Shown: one piece after another, positions 28,337 to 35,734 of the stretch
Position numbering within the stretch: position 1 is the stretch's first letter
How the letters are laid out: the number at the start of each line of letters is the position of its first letter
Source of the DNA: Cyanobacteriota bacterium
GTDB lineage: Bacteria > Cyanobacteriota > Cyanobacteriia > PCC-6307 > Cyanobiaceae
DNA: 52,415 bases
Reading direction: 5' to 3'
Assembly: GCA_026389335.1 (NCBI GenBank)
Contig: JAPLIB010000163.1
Span: 1 to 52,415 of the forward strand
The notes under the pieces: model-generated
Seen by the model: the letters and a program-made list of their open reading frames with translations, nothing else
Databases searched by the model: none
Told to the model about the DNA's origin: nothing
Position numbers and translations under genes: made by a program

Positions 28337-28972
28337 ATGAGCGAACTCCAGCGCCTGAAGGGGCTGCTTCCCCCGGAAATGCAGAGCTGGGTGTTCGTGG
28401 AAGCCTCGGCCTCCGTCGATCCGCCACTGATCACGCTCGAAGAGATCGGACGGGACGAGATTGAGATTCAGGTGGACTTGGAGAAATGGGACGCCCTGGC
28501 CCTGGATCACCGCAACCTGCTGTTCTGGCATGAGGTAGGCCGGGTTCAGAACGATGCGGTGCCCCGCGATGGCTGGGAGATGGCGGCTCTGGCGATCGGC
28601 CTGGGCGGGGCCATCGGCGAACTCTGGGTTCAGGACGGCCTGCTGCTGGTGATGGCCATGGGCCTCTCCGGTTTTGCCGGCTACCGCCTTTACCTCAAGA
28701 ACAATTCCGAAAAGCGGCTGCGGGATGCGGTGCTGGCCGATGAGCGGGCGATTGATCTGGCCTGCCGGTTCGGCTACAGCCTGCCGAATGCCTACAAGAG
28801 CCTGGGCGGCGCCCTCAAGGAGCTGGTGGAGCAAACCCGTAAGAAGCGCCGCCGCGCCTTCTACGAAGACCGGCTGGAGGCTCTGCGCAAGAGTGCCGGC
28901 AAAGCCCGGGCCGAAATGGCCCAGCAACAGGGCTCTCGTCAATCCGTCAGTAGTGAGAATGTCTATGGCTGA
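28337..28972 (+). CDS. DUF3318 domain protein
   Basis: A 211-residue protein with LLPPEMQSWVFVEASASVDPP at the start and a central hydrophobic region of two spans (MAALAIGLGGAIG and VQDGLLLVMAMGLSGFAGY), followed by a basic helical tail. This is cyanobacterial DUF3318, function unknown, probably in the membrane with cytosolic ends. RNLLFWHEVGRVQ has an HEXXX-like look but not the zinc-protease HEXXH. Its stop overlaps the rsfS start, so it heads a run of four same-strand genes. Confidence 0.8.
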   Translation: MSELQRLKGLLPPEMQSWVFVEASASVDPPLITLEEIGRDEIEIQVDLEKWDALALDHRNLLFWHEVGRVQNDAVPRDGWEMAALAIGLGGAIGELWVQDGLLLVMAMGLSGFAGYRLYLKNNSEKRLRDAVLADERAIDLACRFGYSLPNAYKSLGGALKELVEQTRKKRRRAFYEDRLEALRKSAGKARAEMAQQQGSRQSVSSENVYG

Positions 28973-29477
28973 GGCCGATGCCCCGATGTCTGAATCCGCC
29001 CTTGCTGATTCCGCTCTGGTGGCTACCCCGGGTCCCGGGCCAGCTGCTGTGGGTGCTGCCCCGCTGTCCAACTTTGTGGGCGACAGCCGGGCCCTGGCCT
29101 TGCTCGCTGCCGAAGCCTGCGATGACCGCAAGGCCGTGGATATCCGCCTGATCCGCGTCGAGGAGATCTCGTCCCTAGCCGACTATTTCGTGATCTGCAG
29201 TGGCCTCACCGAGGTCCAGGTGCGGGCGATCGCCCGCTCGGTCGAGGACAGCCTCGAGCTGGAGGCGGGCCGTCTGCCGCTGCGGCGGGAAGGCCAGAGC
29301 GAAGGCCGCTGGGTGCTGCTCGATTACGGCGAACTGATCGTGCACGTGCTCACCCCCCAGGAACGCAGCTACTACGACCTGGAATCCTTCTGGGGCCACG
29401 GGGAGCAGGAGCTCTACATCAGTCCGCTGCAGCCCAGCGCCCCCGGCCCGACGGCCATCCCTTCCCAGCCCGCGTGA
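28965..29477 (+). CDS. rsfS: Ribosome silencing factor RsfS
   Basis: A 170-residue protein with a poorly conserved lead of about 40 residues and then the RsfS/Iojap core: ALLAAEACDDRKAVDIRLIRV, LADYFVICSGLTEVQVRAIA and GELIVHVLTPQERSYYDLESFWG. RsfS binds ribosomal protein uL14 and keeps the subunits apart when nutrients run low. The start is chosen at 28965, giving an 8-bp overlap with the DUF3318 gene; ATGs at 28959 and 28986 are alternatives. The CGLD27 gene overlaps its end by 4 bp. Confidence 0.92.
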   Translation: MAEADAPMSESALADSALVATPGPGPAAVGAAPLSNFVGDSRALALLAAEACDDRKAVDIRLIRVEEISSLADYFVICSGLTEVQVRAIARSVEDSLELEAGRLPLRREGQSEGRWVLLDYGELIVHVLTPQERSYYDLESFWGHGEQELYISPLQPSAPGPTAIPSQPA

Positions 29478-30004
29478 ACGCCGAGGCGACTGGCGGTGAT
29501 GCTGGCCAGGTGCAGGCCGCGATTCCCTGTCCGGTGCCGCCGGAGCAGCGGCCGCTGCGTGAATACGACCAACTGCTGCGCTCCTGGTTCTTCGTCTGGC
29601 CTTCAGGTCAGCCGCGGGCGCTGATCAAGCCGCTGCTGATCAGCTGGTTGTTGGCTCTGGCGCCAAGTCTGTTGGTGTCCAGCGGTAGCCTCAGCCTGCG
29701 CCATGATCCCGCGCGGTTGCTGCTGGCGGCGGCGGCGGCGGCCCTGCTGTTGCCCTTGTTTCTGCTGTTGCGGCAGTGGCTCGGCTGGACCTACGTGCAG
29801 CGGCGGCTGGTGGCGATCGAGGTGGCCTACGAGGAATCCGGTTGGTACGACGGCCAGATCTGGGAGAAGCCCCTGGCCTGGCGCCAGCAGGACCTGCTGG
29901 TGGCCACCCATCAGGTGAAACCGGTGCTGGTCCGTTTGCGGCGAACCATCCTGGCCACGACGGCCCTGCTGCTGGCCGGGACGGGACTCTGCCAGGCTTT
30001 CTGA
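29474..30004 (+). CDS. CGLD27-family (DUF1230) membrane protein
   Basis: A 176-residue protein with PCPVPPEQRPLREYDQLLRSWFFVWP near residue 17 (shown in part as the CPVPPEQRP signature), two hydrophobic spans around residues 55-95 and a final span. CGLD27 (Ycf36-like) proteins are conserved in green plants, algae and cyanobacteria; plant versions have been linked to photosynthetic function, but the mechanism is unknown. Its start overlaps the rsfS stop by 4 bp, implying coupled translation. Asparaginase follows 30 bp later. Confidence 0.85.
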   Translation: MNAEATGGDAGQVQAAIPCPVPPEQRPLREYDQLLRSWFFVWPSGQPRALIKPLLISWLLALAPSLLVSSGSLSLRHDPARLLLAAAAAALLLPLFLLLRQWLGWTYVQRRLVAIEVAYEESGWYDGQIWEKPLAWRQQDLLVATHQVKPVLVRLRRTILATTALLLAGTGLCQAF

Positions 30005-30034
30005 GCCCGAACGGCGCCAGCGCCGGATTCCGCC

Positions 30035-31009
30035 ATGGCCCAGTCGACCTCCAGCTTCCCCGGCTCCAGCCGTTCGCTGATTCCACCGCTGGAGGTGAGG
30101 CTCCTGCGCAATGGCATCGTCGAATCCCAGCACCGGGTGCATGCGGTGGTGTGCGACCAGCGCGGCCGCGTGCTGATGCGCTCCGGCGATGCCCAGCAGC
30201 TGAGTTTCATCCGTTCGGCGCTCAAGCCCTTCCAGGCCACGACCTTTGTCAGCAGTGGCGCCCTGGAAAAGGGAGGCACAGGCGATCGCGGCCTGGCGAT
30301 CGCCTGTGCCTCCCACGCCGGCACGCCGGCCCATGCCCGCGAGGCCTTCCGCGTGCTCTGGGGAGCGGAACTGGATGCGGAGCGGCTGCAGTGCCCGATC
30401 CCCACGGGCGGCCACAGCCCCTTGGAGCACAACTGCTCGGGCAAGCATGCCGCCTTTCTGGCCACCTGCCGCCAGATGCACTGGCCGCTGGAGAGCTACC
30501 TGCAAACAGCCCACCCGCTGCAGCAGGAGGTGATCAAACGGGTGGGAGAACTGCTCGGGTTGCCGGCGGCGGAGCTGGTGAGCGCCCGCGATGACTGCGG
30601 CGCGCCGACGCTGCAGCTGCAGCTGGCCCAGATGGCGCTGCTTTACGCCCACCTGGGCGCCAGCGCCCAGCCGGATCTCGAACAGATCAGCCGGGCGATG
30701 TTGGCCCATCCGGCCCTGATCGCCGGCCCGGGCCGCTTTGACACCGAACTGATGCGCCTCGGCCATGGCCAGGTGCTCAGCAAGGGGGGCGCCGAGGGCA
30801 TTCAGTGCCTCAGCCGCATCGGCGAAGGGCTGGGGGTGGCGATCAAGGTGGAAGACGGCGCCAGCCGGGCCAAACATGCCGTGGCCTTGCATCTGCTTGA
30901 GCAACTGGACTGGCTCACCCCCGCCAGCCTCGAAGAGCTGCGCCAGCACCATCTCAGACCCGCCGACCATCTGCGCCTGGATGTGCTCGGTGAACTGCGC
31001 TTCACCTAG
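30035..31009 (+). CDS. Asparaginase, AnsA/L-asparaginase II type
   Basis: A 324-residue protein of the rhizobial-type asparaginase family, distinct from the E. coli enzymes. Motifs are SALKPFQA near residue 67, AIACASHAGTPAH near residue 88, HNCSGKHAAFLATC near residue 132 and RDDCGAPTLQLQL near residue 187; the Ser, Lys and Cys residues of these motifs are expected at the active site. It would release ammonia from asparagine in the cytosol. Codons 80-93 lie inside a perfect 19-bp inverted repeat (30271-30314), an odd constraint in coding DNA. It ends about 65 bp before the initiator tRNA. Confidence 0.85.
   Translation: MAQSTSSFPGSSRSLIPPLEVRLLRNGIVESQHRVHAVVCDQRGRVLMRSGDAQQLSFIRSALKPFQATTFVSSGALEKGGTGDRGLAIACASHAGTPAHAREAFRVLWGAELDAERLQCPIPTGGHSPLEHNCSGKHAAFLATCRQMHWPLESYLQTAHPLQQEVIKRVGELLGLPAAELVSARDDCGAPTLQLQLAQMALLYAHLGASAQPDLEQISRAMLAHPALIAGPGRFDTELMRLGHGQVLSKGGAEGIQCLSRIGEGLGVAIKVEDGASRAKHAVALHLLEQLDWLTPASLEELRQHHLRPADHLRLDVLGELRFT
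30271..30314. repeat. Perfect 19-bp inverted repeat inside asparaginase
   Basis: GGGAGGCACAGGCGATCGC (30271-30289) and its exact reverse complement (30296-30314) flank GGCCTG. Each arm ends with the cyanobacterial HIP1 octamer GCGATCGC. Confidence 0.95.
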
Positions 31010-31021
31010 GGCGACGCGGGT

Positions 31022-31042
31022 CCCCCCTCTGGGGGAGGGGGG
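31022..31042 (+). terminator. GC hairpin after asparaginase
   Basis: CCCCCCTC (31022-31029) pairs with GAGGGGGG (31035-31042) around a 5-nt loop, 12 bp after the asparaginase stop. It lacks a T-run and is followed by more G, so termination is plausible but not certain. Confidence 0.45.
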
Positions 31043-31053
31043 GGACGATCGGC

Positions 31054-31062
31054 TGGTACAGT
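31054..31062 (+). promoter_or_regulatory. Possible extended -10 of tRNA-fMet
   Basis: TGGTACAGT at 31054-31062 resembles an extended -10 box (TGn plus TACAGT) and is placed 11 bp before the tRNA. No good -35 is seen. Confidence 0.3.
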
Positions 31063-31073
31063 AATCAGGTCGC

Positions 31074-31150
<77 letters not shown>

Positions 31151-31183
31151 ACTCCAGAACTCCTCAACTTCGAGGAATCAATT

Positions 31184-31218
31184 AACCCCTGGGTCTTTGA
31201 CTTGGGGGTTTGTTGTTG
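31184..31218 (+). terminator. Terminator of the initiator tRNA
   Basis: AACCCCTGGGTC (31184-31195) pairs with GACTTGGGGGTT (31199-31210) over 12 positions with three G-T wobbles and a TTT loop, followed by the T-rich TGTTGTTG. Confidence 0.75.
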
Positions 31219-31492
31219 ATCGGTTCCAGCAACCCGGGCCGGCGTCAGCGCTTGGAAGTCCATCGGTTCGAAAGCCTTCCTGCCGCCAGCGACGAGGGCC
31301 CATCAGGGAACCATGGGCCCTCGCCGATGTTGCTGTCGTCTGGGCTTTCGGGCGCCAGCGTGCCCATGGCTCCCCGGCATGCATCCGTCTGCAAGCCCCC
31401 GGTCCTTGGCCACGGGTCCTTGACCACGGAGGGCCACCGAGGGCCACGGCAGAATGATGGGCCATATTGAATCTCCCTGGGAGCCGCTGTTG
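31219..31492. other. Spacer with a nested inverted repeat
   Basis: No gene is seen before the glycosyltransferase. CGAGGGCCCAT (31293-31303) pairs perfectly with ATGGGCCCTCG (31313-31323), and outside it CATCGG (31261-31266) could pair with CCGATG (31324-31329). A two-unit GAGGGCCAC repeat is near 31428-31446. The structure might be a leader RNA or a second terminator. Confidence 0.5.
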
Positions 31493-32761
31493 ATGCCGCT
31501 TCGTGTTGGCATCGTTGCTCCGCCGGCGATCGGCCATCTCAATCCGATGGTGGCGCTGGCCCTGGAGCTGATTCGGCGCGGCCATGCGGTGGTGGTGTTC
31601 ACGGTGGCGGATGGCGCCCGCAAGTTGACCGGGCTGCCGCTGGAGCTGGTCACGATCGGCGCTGAGCGTTTCCCGCCCGGCAGCGTCGATGCGGCCTACG
31701 CCCAGCTCGGATGCCTGAGCGGTCTGGCGGGGCTGCGCTTCACGGTCAGCTACTTCCGGCAGGAGCAGGCGATGCTGCACGAGCAGCTGCCGGTATCGCT
31801 GCGGGCGGCCAACCTGCAGCTGCTGCTGGTTGATCAGGTGAGCCCGGCCGCAGCCACGGTGGCGGAGCGGTTGGGCCTGCCCTACGTCACGATCGCCAAC
31901 GCCCTGCCGGTGAACCGGGAAGCCGCCGTGCCGCCTTACTTCACCGGCTGGCAGCCCAGCCGGGCTCCCTGGTCCCGCTGGCGCAACCAACTGGGCAATG
32001 TCCTGCTCGACCGGCTCACTGCCCCGCTGTGGTGCGATCTGCAGCAGCAACGCCGGCGCTGGGGGCTGCCGGTTCTCCACCATCGGGAGCAGCTGCATTC
32101 GCCGCTACTGCAGCTGGCCCAGCTGCCGCGCAGGTTTGATTTTGCCCGCGAGCGGCTGGCCCCGCAGTTTCACTACGTGGGTCCGCTGGCGGATCCCTCC
32201 GGTCGGGAGCCGTTGCTGCGGGATGTCGCTCCCTTCCCCTGGGAGCGGCTGGATGGGCGGCCGCTGATCTATGCCTCCCTGGGCACCTTGCAGAACGGCC
32301 GGCCCGAACTGTTCGCCGCGATCGCCGCCGCCTGCGCCCCCCTCGACGTCCAGCTGGTGATCTCGATCGGCAAACCGGGGGCCACACCGCCGGCGCTGCC
32401 TGGCGAGCCGTTGGTGGTGGCGTTCGCGCCGCACCAGCAGCTGATTGCCCGCTCGGCACTGGTGATCACCCACGCCGGCCTCAACACCACGCTGACGGCC
32501 CTGGGTTGTGGCGTGCCGCTGCTGGCGATCCCGATCACTAATGAACAGCCCGGCATCGCCGCCCGCCTCGCCCACTGCGGCGCTGGCGCTGTCCTGCCGG
32601 TGAGCCAGCTCACGCCCCAACGGCTGCGGGCATTGGTGGCGACTCTGCTCCGCGATGAGCGCTATCGCCAGGCCGCCCGGCGGCTGCAGGCCGAGATCGC
32701 TGGCGCTGGCGGCGTGGCCCGGGCCGCCGAGCTGATTGAGGGATGCCTCGTCAGCGGTTGA
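31493..32761 (+). CDS. GT1-family glycosyltransferase, CrtX-like
   Basis: A 422-residue GT-B enzyme of the MGT/UGT type. The N-terminal Rossmann domain starts VGIVAPPAIGHLNPMVALALEL. The nucleotide-sugar site is in the C-terminal half: VAFAPHQQLIARSALVITHAG and LNTTLTALGCGVPLLAIP, with the conserved His in ITHAG and the Gln in NEQPGIA. The closest family in memory is zeaxanthin glucosyltransferase CrtX, so glycosylation of a carotenoid or another lipid is likely but the acceptor is inferred. The ATG at 31493 is chosen because the fold starts at once and GGGAG lies about 10 bases upstream; an ATG at 31454 would add 13 residues. Confidence 0.8.
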   Translation: MPLRVGIVAPPAIGHLNPMVALALELIRRGHAVVVFTVADGARKLTGLPLELVTIGAERFPPGSVDAAYAQLGCLSGLAGLRFTVSYFRQEQAMLHEQLPVSLRAANLQLLLVDQVSPAAATVAERLGLPYVTIANALPVNREAAVPPYFTGWQPSRAPWSRWRNQLGNVLLDRLTAPLWCDLQQQRRRWGLPVLHHREQLHSPLLQLAQLPRRFDFARERLAPQFHYVGPLADPSGREPLLRDVAPFPWERLDGRPLIYASLGTLQNGRPELFAAIAAACAPLDVQLVISIGKPGATPPALPGEPLVVAFAPHQQLIARSALVITHAGLNTTLTALGCGVPLLAIPITNEQPGIAARLAHCGAGAVLPVSQLTPQRLRALVATLLRDERYRQAARRLQAEIAGAGGVARAAELIEGCLVSG

Positions 32762-32807
32762 GACGGGCCGGCCGATAACGTGCCGCCAGCCCAGCCGCCC
32801 GTCCGCC

Positions 32808-33227
32808 GTGGATACCATCAGTCTCAAGGACCTGTTCACCAAGCCCTACGGTGCGCCGGCACCGACGCAGGACCAGTGGCGGGCGGCCTATGCCGAGGAT
32901 GTGCACTTCCAGGACCCCACCCAGGAGAAGCGCGGCCTCAGCGCCTATATCGAGGCCCAGGAGGGCCTGCTGCAGCGCTGCGATGGGGTGTATCTGAAGC
33001 CGGCGGCGATCGCGGTCGAGGGCAGTACGGCGTTTGTGGAGTGGGAGATGGGCATGAAGATCAAGGGCATCCTGTTCATTTACCCCGGCACGACCCGCCT
33101 GCAGTTCAACGACGACGGCAAGATCAGCGATCATCGCGACTACTTCGATTTCGTCGGCCCCACCTTTGCGCCGGTGCCAGTGGTGGGTGGGTTCGTGCGC
33201 TGGCTCTATGGCCGCTTCGTGTCCTGA
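32808..33227 (+). CDS. NTF2/SnoaL-like protein
   Basis: A 139-residue protein with the cone-shaped NTF2 pattern: WRAAYAEDVHFQDPTQEKRG near residue 25, then FVEWEMGMKIKGILFIYPGTTRLQF (part shown) and KISDHRDYFDFVG. Such domains bind small hydrophobic ligands or act as isomerases; in cyanobacteria one version is the carotenoid-binding C-terminal domain of OCP, but this is not an OCP. It follows the CrtX-like gene by 46 bp, which makes a carotenoid-related role a fair guess, nothing more. The GTG at 32808 is chosen because the upstream frame overlaps the glycosyltransferase. Confidence 0.7.
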   Translation: MDTISLKDLFTKPYGAPAPTQDQWRAAYAEDVHFQDPTQEKRGLSAYIEAQEGLLQRCDGVYLKPAAIAVEGSTAFVEWEMGMKIKGILFIYPGTTRLQFNDDGKISDHRDYFDFVGPTFAPVPVVGGFVRWLYGRFVS

Positions 33228-33499
33228 GCGGCGTGGTGCATTACTGAGAATGCCCAGACAAGTCGGTCTGAGCATTCGCTGCCGACCCTCGTCTGCAGCC
33301 CGGTAGTTGTTCAGTTGAAGCCCATCTTGCCCTTCGTCTTGTCCTAGTCGGCGCTGCGTTCACGCACACTGCTGGTTGCGTTATGCCCCAGCCGTTGGCC
33401 GTTGTCCGTCGAACGGAAACGGTGCTGCAGCCAGCTCGCCGGGGCGTGTGCCATGGAGCCAGTCAGTTGGACAGATGGCGATGTTTGCTCTCTACTGAC
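33228..33499. other. Convergent spacer
   Basis: About 270 bp with no gene. A hairpin at 33248-33277 (GAATGC, one mismatch, CAGAC; loop AAGTCG; GTCTG, A, GCATTC) lies 20 bp after the NTF2-like stop and may terminate it. From here rightward the DNA becomes less GC-rich. Confidence 0.55.
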
Positions 33500-33904
33500 C
33501 TACCGGCCCTCCACGGCATAGCGGCGCCAGGTTGCATAGGGTGCACCAAATTTGATGACCGCCTGCAACTGTGCGCCGTAGTACCACTTCTCCAAAGATT
33601 CGAGGTTGTCCCATACCTGGATGACCACACGTTTAGGCGGTGTTCCAGATAGAGCGGTAATTGGCTTGCCCCCTGACTCTCCACCGGCCATGATGATGCG
33701 TCCACCACTCCCTTCCACACTCTTCCAAGCCTTCGGGATGACTTCCTTCTCGAAGAATTCTTGGTCTTTGACATCAATTTCAGAGATGAGATAGACGGGA
33801 GGCTTTCCCTCCGCCTTCACATTGAGGGCTTGGACGCTGATCGCCCCCAAGCCAAAACCTGCGATGACTCCTATAGCGATAGCAAGGCGTGTTCTCATGA
33901 GCAT
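33500..33904 (-). CDS. DUF1330 protein with signal peptide
   Basis: A 134-residue protein. The first 26 residues are a membrane/export signal (MRTRLAIAIGVIAGFGLGA, then SVQA). The rest is DUF1330, a ferredoxin-like dimeric fold: PPVYLISEIDVKDQEFFEKEV, then GGRIIMAGGESG and VVIQVWDNLESLEKWY. DUF1330 proteins are small and of unclear function, usually cytosolic; a signal-bearing form is known in proteobacteria. ATG at 33904 is chosen for the start; one two codons later is equal. Base composition is lower in GC than the core genes, which fits transfer. Confidence 0.75.
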   Translation of the reverse strand: MLMRTRLAIAIGVIAGFGLGAISVQALNVKAEGKPPVYLISEIDVKDQEFFEKEVIPKAWKSVEGSGGRIIMAGGESGGKPITALSGTPPKRVVIQVWDNLESLEKWYYGAQLQAVIKFGAPYATWRRYAVEGR

Positions 33905-34252
33905 TTGGTTCGAAGGAACAGAGAAGTGGGGCCGCATGCGGCCGGCAAAAATTTTTAATCTGGGTATTTTGGTGATCATTGACCAATCAGAAGGCAAAGA
34001 ATGAGTAAAGCTTCATCAAGGGTTGAGTGCTGTGCCGTTCGTCTCCGGGCGTCTTCTGGTTTTAGTGAACCTTCAGGTCACTTATTCTATTCGGAAAAGC
34101 TTTGGGTCTGACCTATGTCGAACCGTAATTATGCTGTTGGTATGGAGGCCGCAATGCTGACAAAGATCAAAAGCTTGAAGCCTTGAGGCGCGCATACTCT
34201 CTGCTGTGCATTTTTGCATTCATCGGGGGACCGTGCGGTCGTGCGGTCAGAT
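33905..34252. other. AT-richer spacer without visible genes
   Basis: About 350 bp, clearly lower in GC than the flanking core. Short frames exist but none resembles a protein I know. It may contain decayed mobile DNA. Confidence 0.5.
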
Positions 34253-35272
34253 TTACGAGCCTTGATAAAGCCCGGGAATAAATGGATAGACAATACCAAT
34301 GGGCTCCCTGATGGCGTTAGGAGCCTGCAGGATGTAATCGGCTATGTCCAATTTTTTCATGAAGGACACGCCCTGTTTTTGCTGTGCGTAGCTTAAGAAC
34401 TCCCCCATGGTTTTCGCGTGGTCTGGACGCATGAGTCGATCGTGTATAGCGATCGACATCATGCGACGTCTTGACCCTGCCTCCTCATAAAGCTGATCAA
34501 AGGAGCGCTTCATTGCATCTTGCAAGTCGCCGTCTGAAAAATGACGTCCTTCATAGGCGAAGATGTCGTTGAGGTCGATTGTGTAAGGCACCACTGCAAT
34601 CTCTGATTTATTATTAATCTGCACCACAAATGGCTCGTCTCGACTTACGTCGTCAATATGATATTTGAAGCCGAGAGCATTGAGATTATGCAGAATATAC
34701 CTGGATGCTCTTAACCCTGGAGCGTTGAATCCTATCGCACGTTGTCCAGTGACTTCTTTAATAATATCTACGTTTTTTTTGATAAAGGCTTTTTCCTGCT
34801 CTTCGGTCATGGTCGATTGGGTTGACCAGTCCCAGCCATGGGCTGCAGCTTCGTGGCCTGCCTGGACAATTGATTTGGCAGTATCGGGATACATTTCCAC
34901 TGCCTTTCCTGCCATGTGTGAAGTGACAGTGATGTTTAGACGTTTAAACATCTCGAGAGCTCTAGGTATCCCTTCGGTCACACCGTAGCGGTACCATGTC
35001 ATGGTAGGCAGATCATAGATTCCCTCAGGAGGTACCCACCTGACCAACGGTGTTGGTGCTCCGAATCTTGGTTGAGCCCCTGATTCGAACATCAACGATA
35101 TCGAGATTGGCATGCGAATACCATCCGGCCAGAACTCTTCTGGGTTGCTCTTGGGGTGACTTGCTTTTTGATTTGTTGTGGCCGATTGCGCTGCAGCACT
35201 TTTGCTTATGCTGAGCCCAGCTGTCACTCCACCGGCGGCCAAGCCACTCCGTAAGATGTCGCGTCGTCGCAT
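34253..35272 (-). CDS. Tat-exported polysaccharide deacetylase-like protein
   Basis: A 339-residue protein. The start MRRRDILRSGLAAGGVTAG is a twin-arginine signal ending near KSAAAQS, so a periplasmic place is likely. The body resembles the NodB/PuuE (allantoinase-like) deacetylase family: PISISLMFESGAQ in place of the usual metal-binding TFDDG-like strand, AGHEAAAHGWDWS with the His motif, and GFNAPGLRASRY. The acid in the first motif is Glu rather than Asp, so activity is unproven. The inner ATG at 35272 is chosen because it gives a clean Tat signal. GC content is much lower than in the core genes. Probably acquired. Confidence 0.75.
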   Translation of the reverse strand: MRRRDILRSGLAAGGVTAGLSISKSAAAQSATTNQKASHPKSNPEEFWPDGIRMPISISLMFESGAQPRFGAPTPLVRWVPPEGIYDLPTMTWYRYGVTEGIPRALEMFKRLNITVTSHMAGKAVEMYPDTAKSIVQAGHEAAAHGWDWSTQSTMTEEQEKAFIKKNVDIIKEVTGQRAIGFNAPGLRASRYILHNLNALGFKYHIDDVSRDEPFVVQINNKSEIAVVPYTIDLNDIFAYEGRHFSDGDLQDAMKRSFDQLYEEAGSRRRMMSIAIHDRLMRPDHAKTMGEFLSYAQQKQGVSFMKKLDIADYILQAPNAIREPIGIVYPFIPGLYQGS

Positions 35273-35734
35273 GTGGTTTGAGTTTTTTCGCGCCAAACTT
35301 AGCAACGCATCGGATTCGAGGATACTTTTTTCAAAAAATTTCAAATCTCGTGTTTATTCGCTGACAATACCTGTTTGAGCTGATTAAGAAATGATACTAA
35401 TTCGGCGCCATGGGCCCGTCACCGCTAAAGAGCCACTCGAAGGCCCAGGTCAATTGTGGTCGAACTAGCTTATAATCATAGGCCAGTATTGGGACAATAC
35501 TTGTTAAGCAGTTCTGCATTACGCGCTATGAGCTGACCACCGCCAAGAAGCAGTCTAGACAGGAACAATTCCTGGTTGAGATGGAGGCGGAGGTCCTTGG
35601 CAGGTGCTGATCGACCTGATCGACCCCCACGCCACCAAATCAAATCGTCATGGCAGCTGCCGCCTCTGCCAGCAAGGATGACATCCCACCTCCTGACCCT
35701 TTGAAAAAGTGAAAGCGCACCAGGGTTTTGAGGC
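35273..35734. other. Spacer with transposase remnant
   Basis: AT-rich on the left, GC-rich on the right. The only recognisable content is the IS5-type fragment at 35521-35638. No clear terminal inverted repeats of an insertion sequence are seen. The spacer is the border between the AT-rich island and the arsenic genes. Confidence 0.6.
35521..35638 (+). pseudogene. IS5-type transposase, N-terminal fragment with frameshift
   Basis: The frame from 35521 reads TRYELTTAKKQSRQEQF then LVEMEAEV, and after a one-base shift near 35595-35598 continues WQVLIDLIDPHATK. This is the N-terminal block of IS5/IS1182-type transposases (RFL-E-E---PW-AL---I-P). The rest of the element is missing. Its place beside the acquired DUF1330/deacetylase genes suggests an old insertion that helped to build the island. 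Confidence 0.75.

Noticed and set aside
30035-31009. Second initiator-type or other tRNA in the window
   Set aside because: I searched for T-loop sequences by eye and found only the one complete cloverleaf at 31074-31150.
35345-35520. Intact IS element around the IS5-type fragment
   Set aside because: No matching terminal inverted repeats and no catalytic DDE part of the transposase.
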